A DNA stretch of 64,000 bases from Bacillus sp. HNG (lineage in GTDB: Bacteria > Bacillota > Bacilli > Bacillales > Bacillaceae_L), in assembly GCF_003400205.1 (NCBI RefSeq), contig NZ_QUQV01000006.1, forward strand, positions 1-64,000, given 5' to 3'. This document shows positions 17,767-25,817 of this stretch, piece by piece (the first letter of the stretch is position 1; each line of letters starts with the position of its first letter). The notes under the pieces are model-generated. The model saw only the letters and a list, made by a program, of their open reading frames with translations, was not told where the DNA came from and searched no databases. A program made the translations under genes and the position numbers.

Positions 17767-17787
17767 CCATCTCCTTCTTTTTTTTTA
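17748..17787 (+). terminator. Terminator overlapping the truA stop
   Basis: GGAGAAGGTT (17748-17757) pairs with AACCATCTCC (17765-17774) with one mismatch, followed by a long T run. The stop codon lies in the loop/3' arm. Confidence 0.75.
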
Positions 17788-18152
17788 CGGAGTTATAATC
17801 ACCGTCGCCCATGTGCTGCTACATCTACTAGTGTGACCCACAGTACACTTTTTTGTTCTAAAAATTTTCACTATTGCAAAATATATGGTATATTATAAAA
17901 ATATTTATCTAACAAAACATGATTCGTATGAATGCCAAAAAGTAAAAAACGTATAACAGGTTAATTAAACCTCTTGAGAACACGGCGAGGCTACCCTACC
18001 TGGGGTTTAGTGAGCGAAACAATCAGGCAAAGTGTATCTGGACTTTTCAGAAAAGGTGGAATAGTGGAATCAATTGTTAGAAGACGATAGTTTTTACTAC
18101 TTAGGAAGGATTCAAGCAAATTCTGACATAAAAAGAGAAGGGCTGATTACAT
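17788..18152 (+). promoter_or_regulatory. brnQ upstream region with a possible structured leader
   Basis: No gene seen. An AT-rich promoter area (around 17870-17920) is followed by a more GC-balanced block (17960-18070) with short pairings such as CCTC/GAGG and ACCC/GGGT. It lacks the T-box sequence and I cannot match it to a riboswitch class. It may be an RNA leader controlling brnQ. Confidence 0.3.
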
Positions 18153-19460
18153 ATGAAAAAAACTATAAGAGATAGTAGTATTATTGGGCTTGCGCTTTTT
18201 GCTACATTTTTTGGGGCAGGGAATTTAATTTTTCCACCATTTTTAGGGCTACAGTCGGGTGCAGATTGGTTTAGCGGGAGCATCGGATTCATTATTTCAG
18301 GGGTTATTTTCCCTATACTAGCGATTTATATTATCGCTTATGCAGGTGGTACCGTAGATCAATTGACTAAAAAAGTACATCCTAAATTTTCACAATGGAT
18401 ACTCCTAGGCATCATGTTATTTTCAAGCTTTATCGCAATACCGAGAACGGGGGCTGTTACCCATGAATTAGGTTTTCAGGCAGTTTTCCCATCGATTCCA
18501 GCAGCACCTATTGTTATCATTTTCTTCGCGTTAACTTTTTATTTTGTAAATGACAGGAACAATGTTATCGATAAAGTGGGCGCTTTTTTAACACCTGCAT
18601 TAGTTGTCATTTTAATTGCTATCATCATAAGTGGAGTCATAACGCCAGTTGGACAACCAGTGGATACAGATATTTCAAGCAGTTTTGTTAATGCCTTTCT
18701 TGGTGGATATCAAACAGGAGATTTATTAGTAAGTTTTATGGTTGCAAGTGTGTTTATTTCACATATTGTTGGCAAAGGATACCGGTCTGAAAAGGAAAGA
18801 AATAAAATGACCGCATTTGCTGGGCTCATCGCCTTTATCTTTTTAGCTATCATCTATTCGGGGCTTTTATATTTAGGGGCTTCAGTTAGTGGGGTGTATC
18901 CTCAAAACATAGACAGGGCCGAACTATTATTAGGGATTGTAGAATCGATATTAGGTAATGGCGGGCTCTACGGATTAGGGATCGTGGTGGCATTAGCATG
19001 TCTGACTACTGCGATTGGCTTGACTACAGCTGTTGCCCAATTTTTTGATAGTTTAACAAATGGAAAGCTAAGTTATAAAACAACAGCGGCCATCGTTTGC
19101 GTCCTTGGCATTGCCATTGCATTATTAGGTGTAGATCGAATCGTGTTTATAGCAACACCACTTTATGAGGCAATCTATCCGATTTGTATCGTGGTCATAT
19201 TGGTTGGGATTTTCCATAAGCACTTACCAAACGCTGCTTCATTTAAAGGTGCCGTGTTATTAACAGTGATTATTAGCGTAGCTGAGGCTATGACGGCAGC
19301 TATAAATATACCATTTGTATCTCGTTTAATTGGGATGATTCCATTGAGCAGTAATGGGTTCGCATGGCTAATTCCAGCAATAATAGGATTCATCGGTGGA
19401 GCAATAATTGGAAGATTTATAGAGAAGGATAAAGCTACAGGGCAGTCGATTGCTAGTTAA
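18153..19460 (+). CDS. brnQ: Branched-chain amino acid:cation symporter
   Basis: A 435-aa LIVCS-family carrier with about 12 membrane helices. The N-terminal signature GLALFATFFGAGNLIFPPF is typical of BrnQ. It imports leucine, isoleucine and valine, driven by Na+ or H+. GAGAAGGG lies about 10 bp before the ATG. It is a single gene: it has its own leader and a terminator at 19487. Confidence 0.95.
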   Translation: MKKTIRDSSIIGLALFATFFGAGNLIFPPFLGLQSGADWFSGSIGFIISGVIFPILAIYIIAYAGGTVDQLTKKVHPKFSQWILLGIMLFSSFIAIPRTGAVTHELGFQAVFPSIPAAPIVIIFFALTFYFVNDRNNVIDKVGAFLTPALVVILIAIIISGVITPVGQPVDTDISSSFVNAFLGGYQTGDLLVSFMVASVFISHIVGKGYRSEKERNKMTAFAGLIAFIFLAIIYSGLLYLGASVSGVYPQNIDRAELLLGIVESILGNGGLYGLGIVVALACLTTAIGLTTAVAQFFDSLTNGKLSYKTTAAIVCVLGIAIALLGVDRIVFIATPLYEAIYPICIVVILVGIFHKHLPNAASFKGAVLLTVIISVAEAMTAAINIPFVSRLIGMIPLSSNGFAWLIPAIIGFIGGAIIGRFIEKDKATGQSIAS

Positions 19461-19486
19461 ATTACATCCTGGCATTTTCAAAATAC

Positions 19487-19530
19487 ATACACGTCCCTCT
19501 TCCCAAAGGAATAGGTGACGTGTATTTTAG
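19487..19530 (+). terminator. brnQ terminator
   Basis: ATACACGTC (19487-19495) pairs with GACGTGTAT (19517-19525), followed by TTTTAGGTTTT. Confidence 0.65.
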
Positions 19531-19647
19531 GTTTTATCAAAATCATTTGCATAAATTATTTGTGTACACAAGCAAGTGATAAGGTATTTTCCTTGTATCC
19601 ATATCCTTGTGACCACACATGTGGAGTGTGTATTATTATTGTTAAAA

Positions 19648-19705
19648 ATGCCTGGAAACAGTGTTTAACAGGATATCCTACACTGTTTGCCAGGCATCTT
19701 TTTTG
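19648..19705 (+). terminator. Strong terminator upstream of the DMT permease gene
   Basis: ATGCCTGG-AACAGTGT (19648-19664) pairs with ACACTGTTTGCCAGGCAT (19680-19697), followed by CTTTTTT. It lies about 150 bp before the next start, with no gene immediately upstream. It may be a second stop for brnQ or part of a leader. Confidence 0.7.
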
Positions 19706-19857
19706 TGGAACCTTCTGAAAAACAAAAAAATCGGGGAGTGCAGGGCACTCTTACAATCCGATGTTCCATAGGTATTCCCATAAACATACATTGCCAAAAC
19801 CCTGACAATGCAATAGGATATACTTATTTGTGGAATGATTTTTTAGGAGTTGACACC

Positions 19858-20811
19858 ATGAAATGGATTTTTCAGAAGAAATGGTCAGTTATTGGGATTG
19901 CAATTTTTTGTTCGCTTTTATGGGGGAGTGCATTTCCTGTACTAAAGGTGAGTTATGAAGAACTGCAAATGTCCCCTGATGATGTAATCGCTAAGGTTGT
20001 ATTCGCGGGAATACGCTTTTTGCTTGCGGGCTTGCTCGTCTTAGGATTTTTATTATTCATAAAACCGAAAAGAATATTGGTTTCGAAAAGGAGTTTTCTC
20101 ATTCTCCTATTGCTAGGTGTGATTCAAACAGCCCTCCAATACTTTTTCTTCTATAACGGATTAGCAAAAGTGTCAGGTATGCAGGGGGCCATTTTATCGA
20201 CTGTTGGCACTTTTTTCACTGTTATACTAGCTCACTACTATTATAAAAATGATCGATTAACCTGGAAGAAATCAATTGGGCTACTTGCTGGTTTCTCTGG
20301 AATTGTGGTAGCTAACTGGGGACAAGAGCTTAAAATGAGTTTTCAGTGGGATGGAGAAGGATATATGATTCTAGCAGGACTCACTGGTGCGATTGCAACC
20401 ATTATGGCCAAGGAACTGGCAAATGGCATTGATCCATTTGCCATTACGGGATGGCAGTTGAGTCTTGGTGGACTTGTTATGCTTATTATAGGTCTACCGA
20501 TGATGCAGACAGGATCAATCACGTTTACACCATTTGGATGGGGTCTATTAATCTACTCTGCTGTACTCTCGGCTGTTGCGTTTGGCTTGTGGTATTCGTT
20601 GTTAAAATATAATCATGCAGGTGAAATTACAATATATAAGTTCATTGTACCGGTTTCCGGAACGATACTGTCCGCCATTTTTATCCCAGGTGAAAAATTG
20701 AATCTGTATATTCTAGTGGCTATTGGCATGGTTGCGATTGGCATTATTGTTTTGAATTATCGTGGAAAAGGGAATAAAGCTAATAAGGCTGCCGAAAGAA
20801 TTGCTTCATGA
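19858..20811 (+). CDS. EamA/DMT-family permease
   Basis: A 317-aa protein with about ten membrane helices forming two EamA repeats. The first helix carries SLLWGSAFPVLKVSYEE, typical of drug/metabolite exporters of the RhaT/YdcZ group. It probably exports small metabolites; the substrate is unknown. The start at 19858 is chosen because TAGGAGTTGACACC lies just before it. An upstream in-frame extension to 19687 would have to read through the terminator hairpin and is not credible. A basic tail (RGKGNKANKAAERIAS) ends the chain. Confidence 0.85.
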   Translation: MKWIFQKKWSVIGIAIFCSLLWGSAFPVLKVSYEELQMSPDDVIAKVVFAGIRFLLAGLLVLGFLLFIKPKRILVSKRSFLILLLLGVIQTALQYFFFYNGLAKVSGMQGAILSTVGTFFTVILAHYYYKNDRLTWKKSIGLLAGFSGIVVANWGQELKMSFQWDGEGYMILAGLTGAIATIMAKELANGIDPFAITGWQLSLGGLVMLIIGLPMMQTGSITFTPFGWGLLIYSAVLSAVAFGLWYSLLKYNHAGEITIYKFIVPVSGTILSAIFIPGEKLNLYILVAIGMVAIGIIVLNYRGKGNKANKAAERIAS

Positions 20812-20899
20812 CCAAAAGTTGATTATGGGGAATTAAAGGGTCGATCTGAGGTAGTTTCGAGTTAAATGACTACTATCTGAAAAAAAGGGAGCTCAAATA

Positions 20900-21400
20900 A
20901 TGGATAATAACGATATATTAATTCGGTTGAGATATGCATTGGAAATAAAAAATAAAGAAATGGTAGAGATTTTTAAACTTGGTAATGTGGAAGTAACCGT
21001 ACCAGAGGTAATAAAAATCCTTACAAAGACATACGATGATGATGACTTTGAGAATGAAGACCAAATAAAATGTACTCACAGTATGTTAGACTCATTTTTA
21101 AATGGGCTTATTATTTACAAAAGGGGGAAACAAGAGCCGAAATTAGGACAGCCTAATCCACCAGAACCACCTCTAAAGACAAGTGGAAACGTGAATAATC
21201 TCCTTTTAAAGAAAGTCAAAATCGCACTGGCTTTAACGACTGAGGATATGCTTGATATTTTTGATCATGCCGGGTTAAGGGTAACAAAAGGAGAACTAGG
21301 TGCTTTATTACGAAAAGAAGGACATAAGAATTATAAAGAATGCGGAGATAATTTCGCCAGAAACTTCTTAAAAGGGCTAGCTATCAAATACAGGGGATAA
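20900..21400 (+). CDS. YehS-like DUF1456 protein
   Basis: A 166-aa protein made of two related halves of about 70 residues. The first half has NNDILIRLRYALEIKNKEMV and the second LLKKVKIALALTTEDMLDIF. This duplication is the hallmark of the DUF1456 (YehS) family, whose role is unknown. A proline-rich linker (GQPNPPEPPLK) joins the halves. Cytosolic. AAAGGGAGCTC precedes the ATG. It lies 88 bp after the DMT gene and may be cotranscribed; a terminator follows at 21503. Confidence 0.88.
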   Translation: MDNNDILIRLRYALEIKNKEMVEIFKLGNVEVTVPEVIKILTKTYDDDDFENEDQIKCTHSMLDSFLNGLIIYKRGKQEPKLGQPNPPEPPLKTSGNVNNLLLKKVKIALALTTEDMLDIFDHAGLRVTKGELGALLRKEGHKNYKECGDNFARNFLKGLAIKYRG

Positions 21401-21502
21401 TGCTAAAACTATTGCCATGTTGAATAAGCCTAAAAAAACTCATCAACACCCTTAGCATACATTCTATACACGTGGAATAATCTCGCAACTGATTTTAAAA
21501 AG

Positions 21503-21536
21503 AGGCAACTAACCCTTATGGGACGTTGCCTTTACA
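21503..21536 (+). terminator. Terminator
   Basis: AGGCAAC (21503-21509) pairs with GTTGCCT (21525-21531), followed by TTACATTTT. Confidence 0.6.
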
Positions 21537-21676
21537 TTTTATTGAAGCGTGTGAACAAAATTTAGTGAATTTAGACGTTAATTCATTAAGAAAAGTACCC
21601 TATAAGTCAAATTCTGTTAACGATCTTTATCGGAAATTCTCTTTATTTCGCTTATAATGATAAAAGGGGTGATAGG

Positions 21677-22252
21677 ATGGGACGTGAAAGTAAATTTACA
21701 AAAAGTGATTTGTATCAGGCAACCAATCAACTATTATTGCAATATGGCTATAATGGATTTCATTTTGGCTTGCTGGCTGAACAACTGAATGTAACAAGGG
21801 CAGCTATATATAAGTACTTTGATAATAAAGATGAACTGATTACGGAATATATGGTCGATGAAATGGAACGATTCTTGCTGGACCTTCAAAAAATTAAGGA
21901 GTATCCTCTCTTCAAGGATCAATTGGATTATTTACTTGGGGTTATTTTTAAATATAGTAGAATCCATCAAATCCTTTCGATGATCTTTCAAATTCAAAGG
22001 TCCAATCACGCAAAAGTGGATGAGGCTCTTGAACGGTTAGAGACCCAACATGAAAAAATGTACTCCTATTTAAATGATTTTGTCCAATTGGGAAAAAGAG
22101 ACAAATTTTTAAAATCTGAATTTCCCAATCACCTTATTTTAGGGTTTATTTTTCAAACGGTTAATATCCCTAATCATTCTCAGTTACCCGAACAAGATTG
22201 GAAGAATCTAGTTATGGAATTTCTATGTAGTGGAATGTTTAATAATAAATAA
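21677..22252 (+). CDS. TetR-family regulator of the adjacent ABC exporter
   Basis: A 191-aa TetR protein. The helix-turn-helix is FHFGLLAEQLNVTRAAIYKY (residues ~30-50), followed by FDNKDELITEYM. The helical C-terminal domain has no recognised ligand class. AAAGGGGTGATAGG precedes the ATG. It is 136 bp upstream of an ABC permease and ATPase on the same strand; a perfect 11-bp inverted repeat between them (22312-22337) is the likely operator. It probably represses the exporter until a ligand binds. Confidence 0.87.
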   Translation: MGRESKFTKSDLYQATNQLLLQYGYNGFHFGLLAEQLNVTRAAIYKYFDNKDELITEYMVDEMERFLLDLQKIKEYPLFKDQLDYLLGVIFKYSRIHQILSMIFQIQRSNHAKVDEALERLETQHEKMYSYLNDFVQLGKRDKFLKSEFPNHLILGFIFQTVNIPNHSQLPEQDWKNLVMEFLCSGMFNNK

Positions 22253-22311
22253 TTGACACTTGTGTTACTTTTAATTAAACTGAACAAGTAGCACATTTGT
22301 CCTTCTGTTAT

Positions 22312-22337
22312 CAAAAGTTACACTTCTGTAACTTTTG
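22312..22337. promoter_or_regulatory. Perfect palindrome, probable TetR operator
   Basis: CAAAAGTTACA (22312-22322) and TGTAACTTTTG (22327-22337) are perfect inverted arms around CTTC. No T run follows, so it is not a terminator. A similar half-site, TGTTACTTTTAA, occurs near 22262. It sits 52 bp before the ABC permease start. Confidence 0.65.
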
Positions 22338-22388
22338 ACTTCAGCGCACATTTAGAAAATCTAGTAAATTAAACAAAGAGGTGAAAAT

Positions 22389-23510
22389 ATGTTTCTTGCA
22401 TTAAGAGAATTAAAACATGCAAAATTACGTTTTTTTATGATTGGTATGATTCTAGTATTAATCTCTTGGCTTGTTTTTATTTTATCGGGACTAGGAAACG
22501 GCCTTTCTTTACTAAGTGCATCAGCATTCAAAAATATGGATGCGAATTATGTTGTCTTTGAAGAGGGTGCCCGTCATTCTATGCTAAGGTCGGTCATATC
22601 AGAAGATTTATCCGAAGAACTCAAAAATCAGGAACATGTAAATGATGTAGCTCCAATGGGTTCTCGTACAGCAGTGGTTCTTAAAGAAAATGCAACTTCT
22701 GATGATGAAAAAATCGATGTCTCCCTTCTTGGAATCAATCCTGGAACATTCTTAGAACCTGAAGTTATTGAGGGGAATCCACTTACAAAAGGAAAAGACA
22801 AAGAAGTCATTGTCAACAATGTTTTGCAGAATAAAGGCATTAAACTAGGTGATACCCTTGAAATCGAAGGTTCAACTGAAGTTATCAAAGTTGTTGGCTT
22901 TGTTAAAGATCAATCTTTTAACCATTTACCAGCTATTTTTATGACGATGGACTTATGGCGTACGATTCATTTTGCTGCACCAGGTTCAGATATGGGGATA
23001 AAGAACCCGGTTAATGCGATTATGCTTCAAGGGGAAAATATTATTCAAGAAGACATAGATCAATCAGTGGATGGAATTGAAACAACAACGAAACAAGAAG
23101 CAATTAATGGACTGCCTGGTTACACAGCTGAAAATGGGACAATCATGATGATGCTTACTTTTCTCTTGGCAATCTCTGCTGTTGTCATAACCGTTTTCTT
23201 CTATGTCATCACGTTGCAGAAATCGAATCAGTTCGGAATTATGAAAGCGATCGGTGCGAGTAATTCATTTCTTGGACGAGCTGTCATTTCCCAAGTATTC
23301 ATTTTGGCTGTTATAAGTATTGGTTTAGGTGTTTTACTCACATATGGAACGGCAGCGATTTTACCAGAAGCCATGCCTTTTGCGCTTGATCCGATGCTCG
23401 TCTTCACCTATGCGTTTGTACTATTAGTCGTGTCTGTATTGAGTACTCTTCTTTCTGTTCGAAAAATAACAAAGATAGATCCACTTCAAGCGATTGGGAG
23501 GGTTGAGTAA
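22389..23510 (+). CDS. ABC transporter permease (FtsX/MacB-DevC type)
   Basis: A 373-aa membrane protein with one N-terminal helix (residues ~17-37), a large extracellular domain (~45-250) and three C-terminal helices (FtsX domain, ~255-370; the block FGIMKAIGASNSFLGRAV is typical). Together with the ATPase it should form an MacB/LolCDE-like machine that moves or expels lipophilic compounds. AAAGAGGTG precedes the ATG. Its stop overlaps the ATPase start by one base. Likely repressed by the TetR protein at 21677. Confidence 0.87.
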   Translation: MFLALRELKHAKLRFFMIGMILVLISWLVFILSGLGNGLSLLSASAFKNMDANYVVFEEGARHSMLRSVISEDLSEELKNQEHVNDVAPMGSRTAVVLKENATSDDEKIDVSLLGINPGTFLEPEVIEGNPLTKGKDKEVIVNNVLQNKGIKLGDTLEIEGSTEVIKVVGFVKDQSFNHLPAIFMTMDLWRTIHFAAPGSDMGIKNPVNAIMLQGENIIQEDIDQSVDGIETTTKQEAINGLPGYTAENGTIMMMLTFLLAISAVVITVFFYVITLQKSNQFGIMKAIGASNSFLGRAVISQVFILAVISIGLGVLLTYGTAAILPEAMPFALDPMLVFTYAFVLLVVSVLSTLLSVRKITKIDPLQAIGRVE

Positions 23511-24205
23511 TGAATGGAATTCAGTTTGAAAATGTATCCAAGTATTATAAAGAAGGAGACAGTACGTTTGTAGCTTTAAACAGTGTCTCCATCTCGGTTA
23601 ACCCTGGTGAATTCGTAGCAGTAATTGGTCCATCAGGATCAGGGAAAAGTACATTCCTTTCAATTGCAGGTGCCCTTCTACAACCTTCTGAAGGAAACGT
23701 CACCATTAACGGGTTTCGTTTATCCGATTTGAAGCCGACGGAACTTTCGAAATTACGGTTGGAGCAAATTGGTTTTATTTTGCAAACCTCTAATCTTGTT
23801 CCATATTTGACGGTTCTTGACCAACTTTTAGTTGTAAAGAAAATGAAAGGCTCTGTTACAAATAAAGATAAGCTTTTTGCTAAAGAGCTGCTAGAGGAAG
23901 TAGGATTAGGAGATAAACTGAAAAAGTTTCCTGATCAACTGTCAGGGGGAGAACGGCAACGTACAGCGATTGCACGTGCTTTCATGAATGATCCAAATAT
24001 CATACTTGCTGACGAACCTACCGCAAGTCTTGATACACAGCGTGCCTTTGAAATTGTCGAACTTATTTCAAAGGGTGTGAAATCAAGAAACAAAGCCGCA
24101 ATCATGGTCACCCATGATGAACGTTTATTAAAATATTGCGATAAGGTTTACCAAATGATGGATGGAAATTTGCAGTTACTTGAAGAACCTGTTGCACTTC
24201 GTTAA
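23510..24205 (+). CDS. ABC transporter ATPase (MacB/LolD type)
   Basis: A 231-aa nucleotide-binding subunit. Walker A is GPSGSGKST (~residue 38), signature LSGGERQR (~143), Walker B IILADEPTASLD (~163) and the switch His in MVTHDE (~200). It powers the permease encoded just upstream, whose stop codon overlaps this start. GGGAGGG lies before the ATG. A terminator at 24210 ends the operon. Confidence 0.92.
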   Translation: MNGIQFENVSKYYKEGDSTFVALNSVSISVNPGEFVAVIGPSGSGKSTFLSIAGALLQPSEGNVTINGFRLSDLKPTELSKLRLEQIGFILQTSNLVPYLTVLDQLLVVKKMKGSVTNKDKLFAKELLEEVGLGDKLKKFPDQLSGGERQRTAIARAFMNDPNIILADEPTASLDTQRAFEIVELISKGVKSRNKAAIMVTHDERLLKYCDKVYQMMDGNLQLLEEPVALR

Positions 24206-24209
24206 ATAA

Positions 24210-24256
24210 AAAGGTCAGTCCTCACTTTTTTAAAAAGTAGGGACTGACCTTTATTC
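24210..24256 (+). terminator. Terminator of the ABC exporter operon
   Basis: AAAGGTCAGTCC (24210-24221) pairs with GGACTGACCTTT (24241-24252); ACTTTTT and AAAAAGT pair inside. Confidence 0.8.
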
Positions 24257-24293
24257 GTTTAGTTGATTTTGGAATTTTGAAGGTGGAAATTGT

Positions 24294-24380
24294 ATGTTGT
24301 TTACAAAGCAAATGGAAGGGCCGCAAATGCAAATGATCGTGAATTATTTTACAGATAGCTCCTACGTTATAGAACACTAA
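24294..24380 (+). CDS. Possible 28-aa peptide or gene remnant
   Basis: ATG 24294, preceded by AGGTGG at a good distance, opens a 28-codon frame (MLFTKQMEGPQMQMIVNYF and onward) that stops at 24378-24380. No family recognised. It may be the start of a deleted gene. Confidence 0.25.
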   Translation: MLFTKQMEGPQMQMIVNYFTDSSYVIEH

Positions 24381-24418
24381 TCTTTTAGGTGAATATCCTG
24401 GTATGGGAGGTGTTTTAT

Positions 24419-25123
24419 ATGAGGGACTCGATCAAGCGAATAGCTCAACAGTTTATCGTTTCCCACTATCCTGAATCAGATATCGTCTGGGTAGGTGGAA
24501 GTGCAGTTTCTGGAAATTTAACAACAGAATCTGATATTGACTTAATTATCATTGATGAAACAGAAACACCAAGACTTGAATGTTATCACTTTCTTGGGTG
24601 GAAAATTGAAGCATTTATATATACGGCTTTATCTTTAGAGTTTGAATTTCAAACAGCTAGATATAGAGGGATGCCCACCATCATTAAAATGTGTGCCGAG
24701 GGTCTACTTATCAAAGATAAACAAGGGAATGGAAAGGAACTCCAACGAGAGGCAAAAAACCTTTATGAACTGGGCCCACAGCGTTGGGATCAAGACAAAA
24801 TAAATGCAGCAAGGTATGAAATTACAGATTTTTTGTCAGACTTTAGAAGTTCAGAAGACTTTGCCGAAAGTTTATTTATTTTAAATAAGTTAGTAAATAC
24901 GTTAACTGAATTGATTTTAAGGGCAAATGGCAATTGGCTTGGTGAAGGAAAGTGGATGGTTAGAAGCCTTAAATCATTCGATAAAGATATGTGTGACAAA
25001 CTGGTTAAATCTACAAAAACATACATGAATACAAATGATAAAACTGAACTCATTTCATTCATCCAATCTACGCTTGAGGAGTATGGTGGAGAATTGTTTG
25101 TTGGTTATAAAGGATTCTTTTAG
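24419..25123 (+). CDS. Nucleotidyltransferase-domain protein
   Basis: A 234-aa protein with the Pol-beta-type nucleotidyltransferase signature WVGGSAVSGNLTTESDIDL near residues 25-45: GGS followed by the metal-binding DxD. The rest is helical, as in aminoglycoside nucleotidyltransferase-like proteins (the C-terminal half ends in a Gly/Phe-rich GYKGFF). It may transfer a nucleotide to a small molecule or protein; the substrate is unknown. GGGAGGTG sets the start at ATG 24419. It stands alone. Confidence 0.8.
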   Translation: MRDSIKRIAQQFIVSHYPESDIVWVGGSAVSGNLTTESDIDLIIIDETETPRLECYHFLGWKIEAFIYTALSLEFEFQTARYRGMPTIIKMCAEGLLIKDKQGNGKELQREAKNLYELGPQRWDQDKINAARYEITDFLSDFRSSEDFAESLFILNKLVNTLTELILRANGNWLGEGKWMVRSLKSFDKDMCDKLVKSTKTYMNTNDKTELISFIQSTLEEYGGELFVGYKGFF

Positions 25124-25238
25124 TATCTCAATATGAAATAAATTACTTGTTTTGTAGAATTTCTAGATGTTTGTCTCAATCCCCGAGCCCCCTTGTGGCA
25201 TAACCTATACTATCATTCGATAAAGGAGGAATTTTATT

Positions 25239-25355
25239 ATGCCATTCTTCGTAGGTGGTTTCGGTGGTCCTCGTTTCCGTTTCCGTCGAGGTCCTGTTTT
25301 TGGTCCTCGCTTTCGTTTTCGCCGTGGATTTCGCCGTGGCCGATTTTTTTATTAA
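25239..25355 (+). CDS. 38-aa Arg/Phe/Gly-rich basic protein
   Basis: ATG 25239 follows an optimal AAAGGAGGAA. The product is 38 residues, begins MPFFVGGFGGPRF and contains GPRFRFRRG-type blocks twice, then FRRGFRRGRFFY. Only Met, Pro, Phe, Val, Gly, Arg and Tyr are used. It is extremely basic and aromatic, so it could bind nucleic acid or be a spore-coat-like structural peptide. CATAACCTA at 25199-25207 fits a sigma-K-like -10 element, but I see no clear -35. It is too short for common length cut-offs. No family is recognised. Confidence 0.65.
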   Translation: MPFFVGGFGGPRFRFRRGPVFGPRFRFRRGFRRGRFFY

Positions 25356-25480
25356 TGGTTGATACTTTTCTTTTGAAAGCTGTGAGAAGATTTACTACTA
25401 ATGGTGGTATGTAATAAACTCCCTCCATCAATTACAAATCGAATAGCTATTAAGGTAAGAAACTAAAATGCTTTGATTCG

Positions 25481-25506
25481 TGAACAGGGGGACGGTTCTC
25501 ACGTTC
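25481..25506. repeat. REP-like motif fragment
   Basis: GAACAGGGGGACGGTTCTCA resembles the GGGGACGGTTCTC-type palindromic repeat ends often found beside Y1-type (RAYT) transposases in bacilli and clostridia. Only one half is present and there is no transposase gene. Confidence 0.4.
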
Positions 25507-25552
25507 TTTTACTATTTTCCATCCATCTAAAAAGTCCAATTTAAAGAGAAAA

Positions 25553-25595
25553 GAAGTTGATTCCCTACTATATCTAGAGAATCAACTTCTTTCCT
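25553..25595 (+). terminator. Terminator-like hairpin
   Basis: GAAGTTGATTC (25553-25563) pairs with GAATCAACTTC (25579-25589), followed by TTTCCTTTTT. Confidence 0.6.
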
Positions 25596-25681
25596 TTTTA
25601 CACCCCATCACTACTCAAGTAAAGTTGAGTATGTTTTTTGATGACTCTAATACATCTCCTATTTCCCTCAGATTTATTTTA

Positions 25682-25718
25682 TCCCGGTTATTCCACAATA
25701 GGAATCCGGGACTTTTTT
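25682..25718 (+). terminator. Terminator-like hairpin
   Basis: TCCCGG (25682-25687) pairs with CCGGGA (25706-25711), with inner ATTCC/GGAAT pairing, followed by CTTTTTT. The 25356-25817 gap holds only these hairpins and the REP-like motif. Confidence 0.6.
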
Positions 25719-25817
25719 ATGTCAATTTCCAATAAACTCTGTATCTTTAGACGTTTTTATGTTTATGTATAACTATCCTAAAATATTATTGTATGTACTT
25801 GTAGGGGGAAGAAAGAA

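Noticed and set aside
17930-18080. T-box, SAM or cyclic di-AMP riboswitch before brnQ
   Set aside because: None of the diagnostic conserved sequences is present; only an unnamed leader can be claimed.
19515-19718. 67-codon frame between brnQ and the DMT gene
   Set aside because: It runs across a strong terminator hairpin and has no ribosome binding site.
19687-19857. 57-codon upstream extension of the DMT permease
   Set aside because: It starts within the terminator hairpin, and AGGAG sits exactly before the ATG at 19858.
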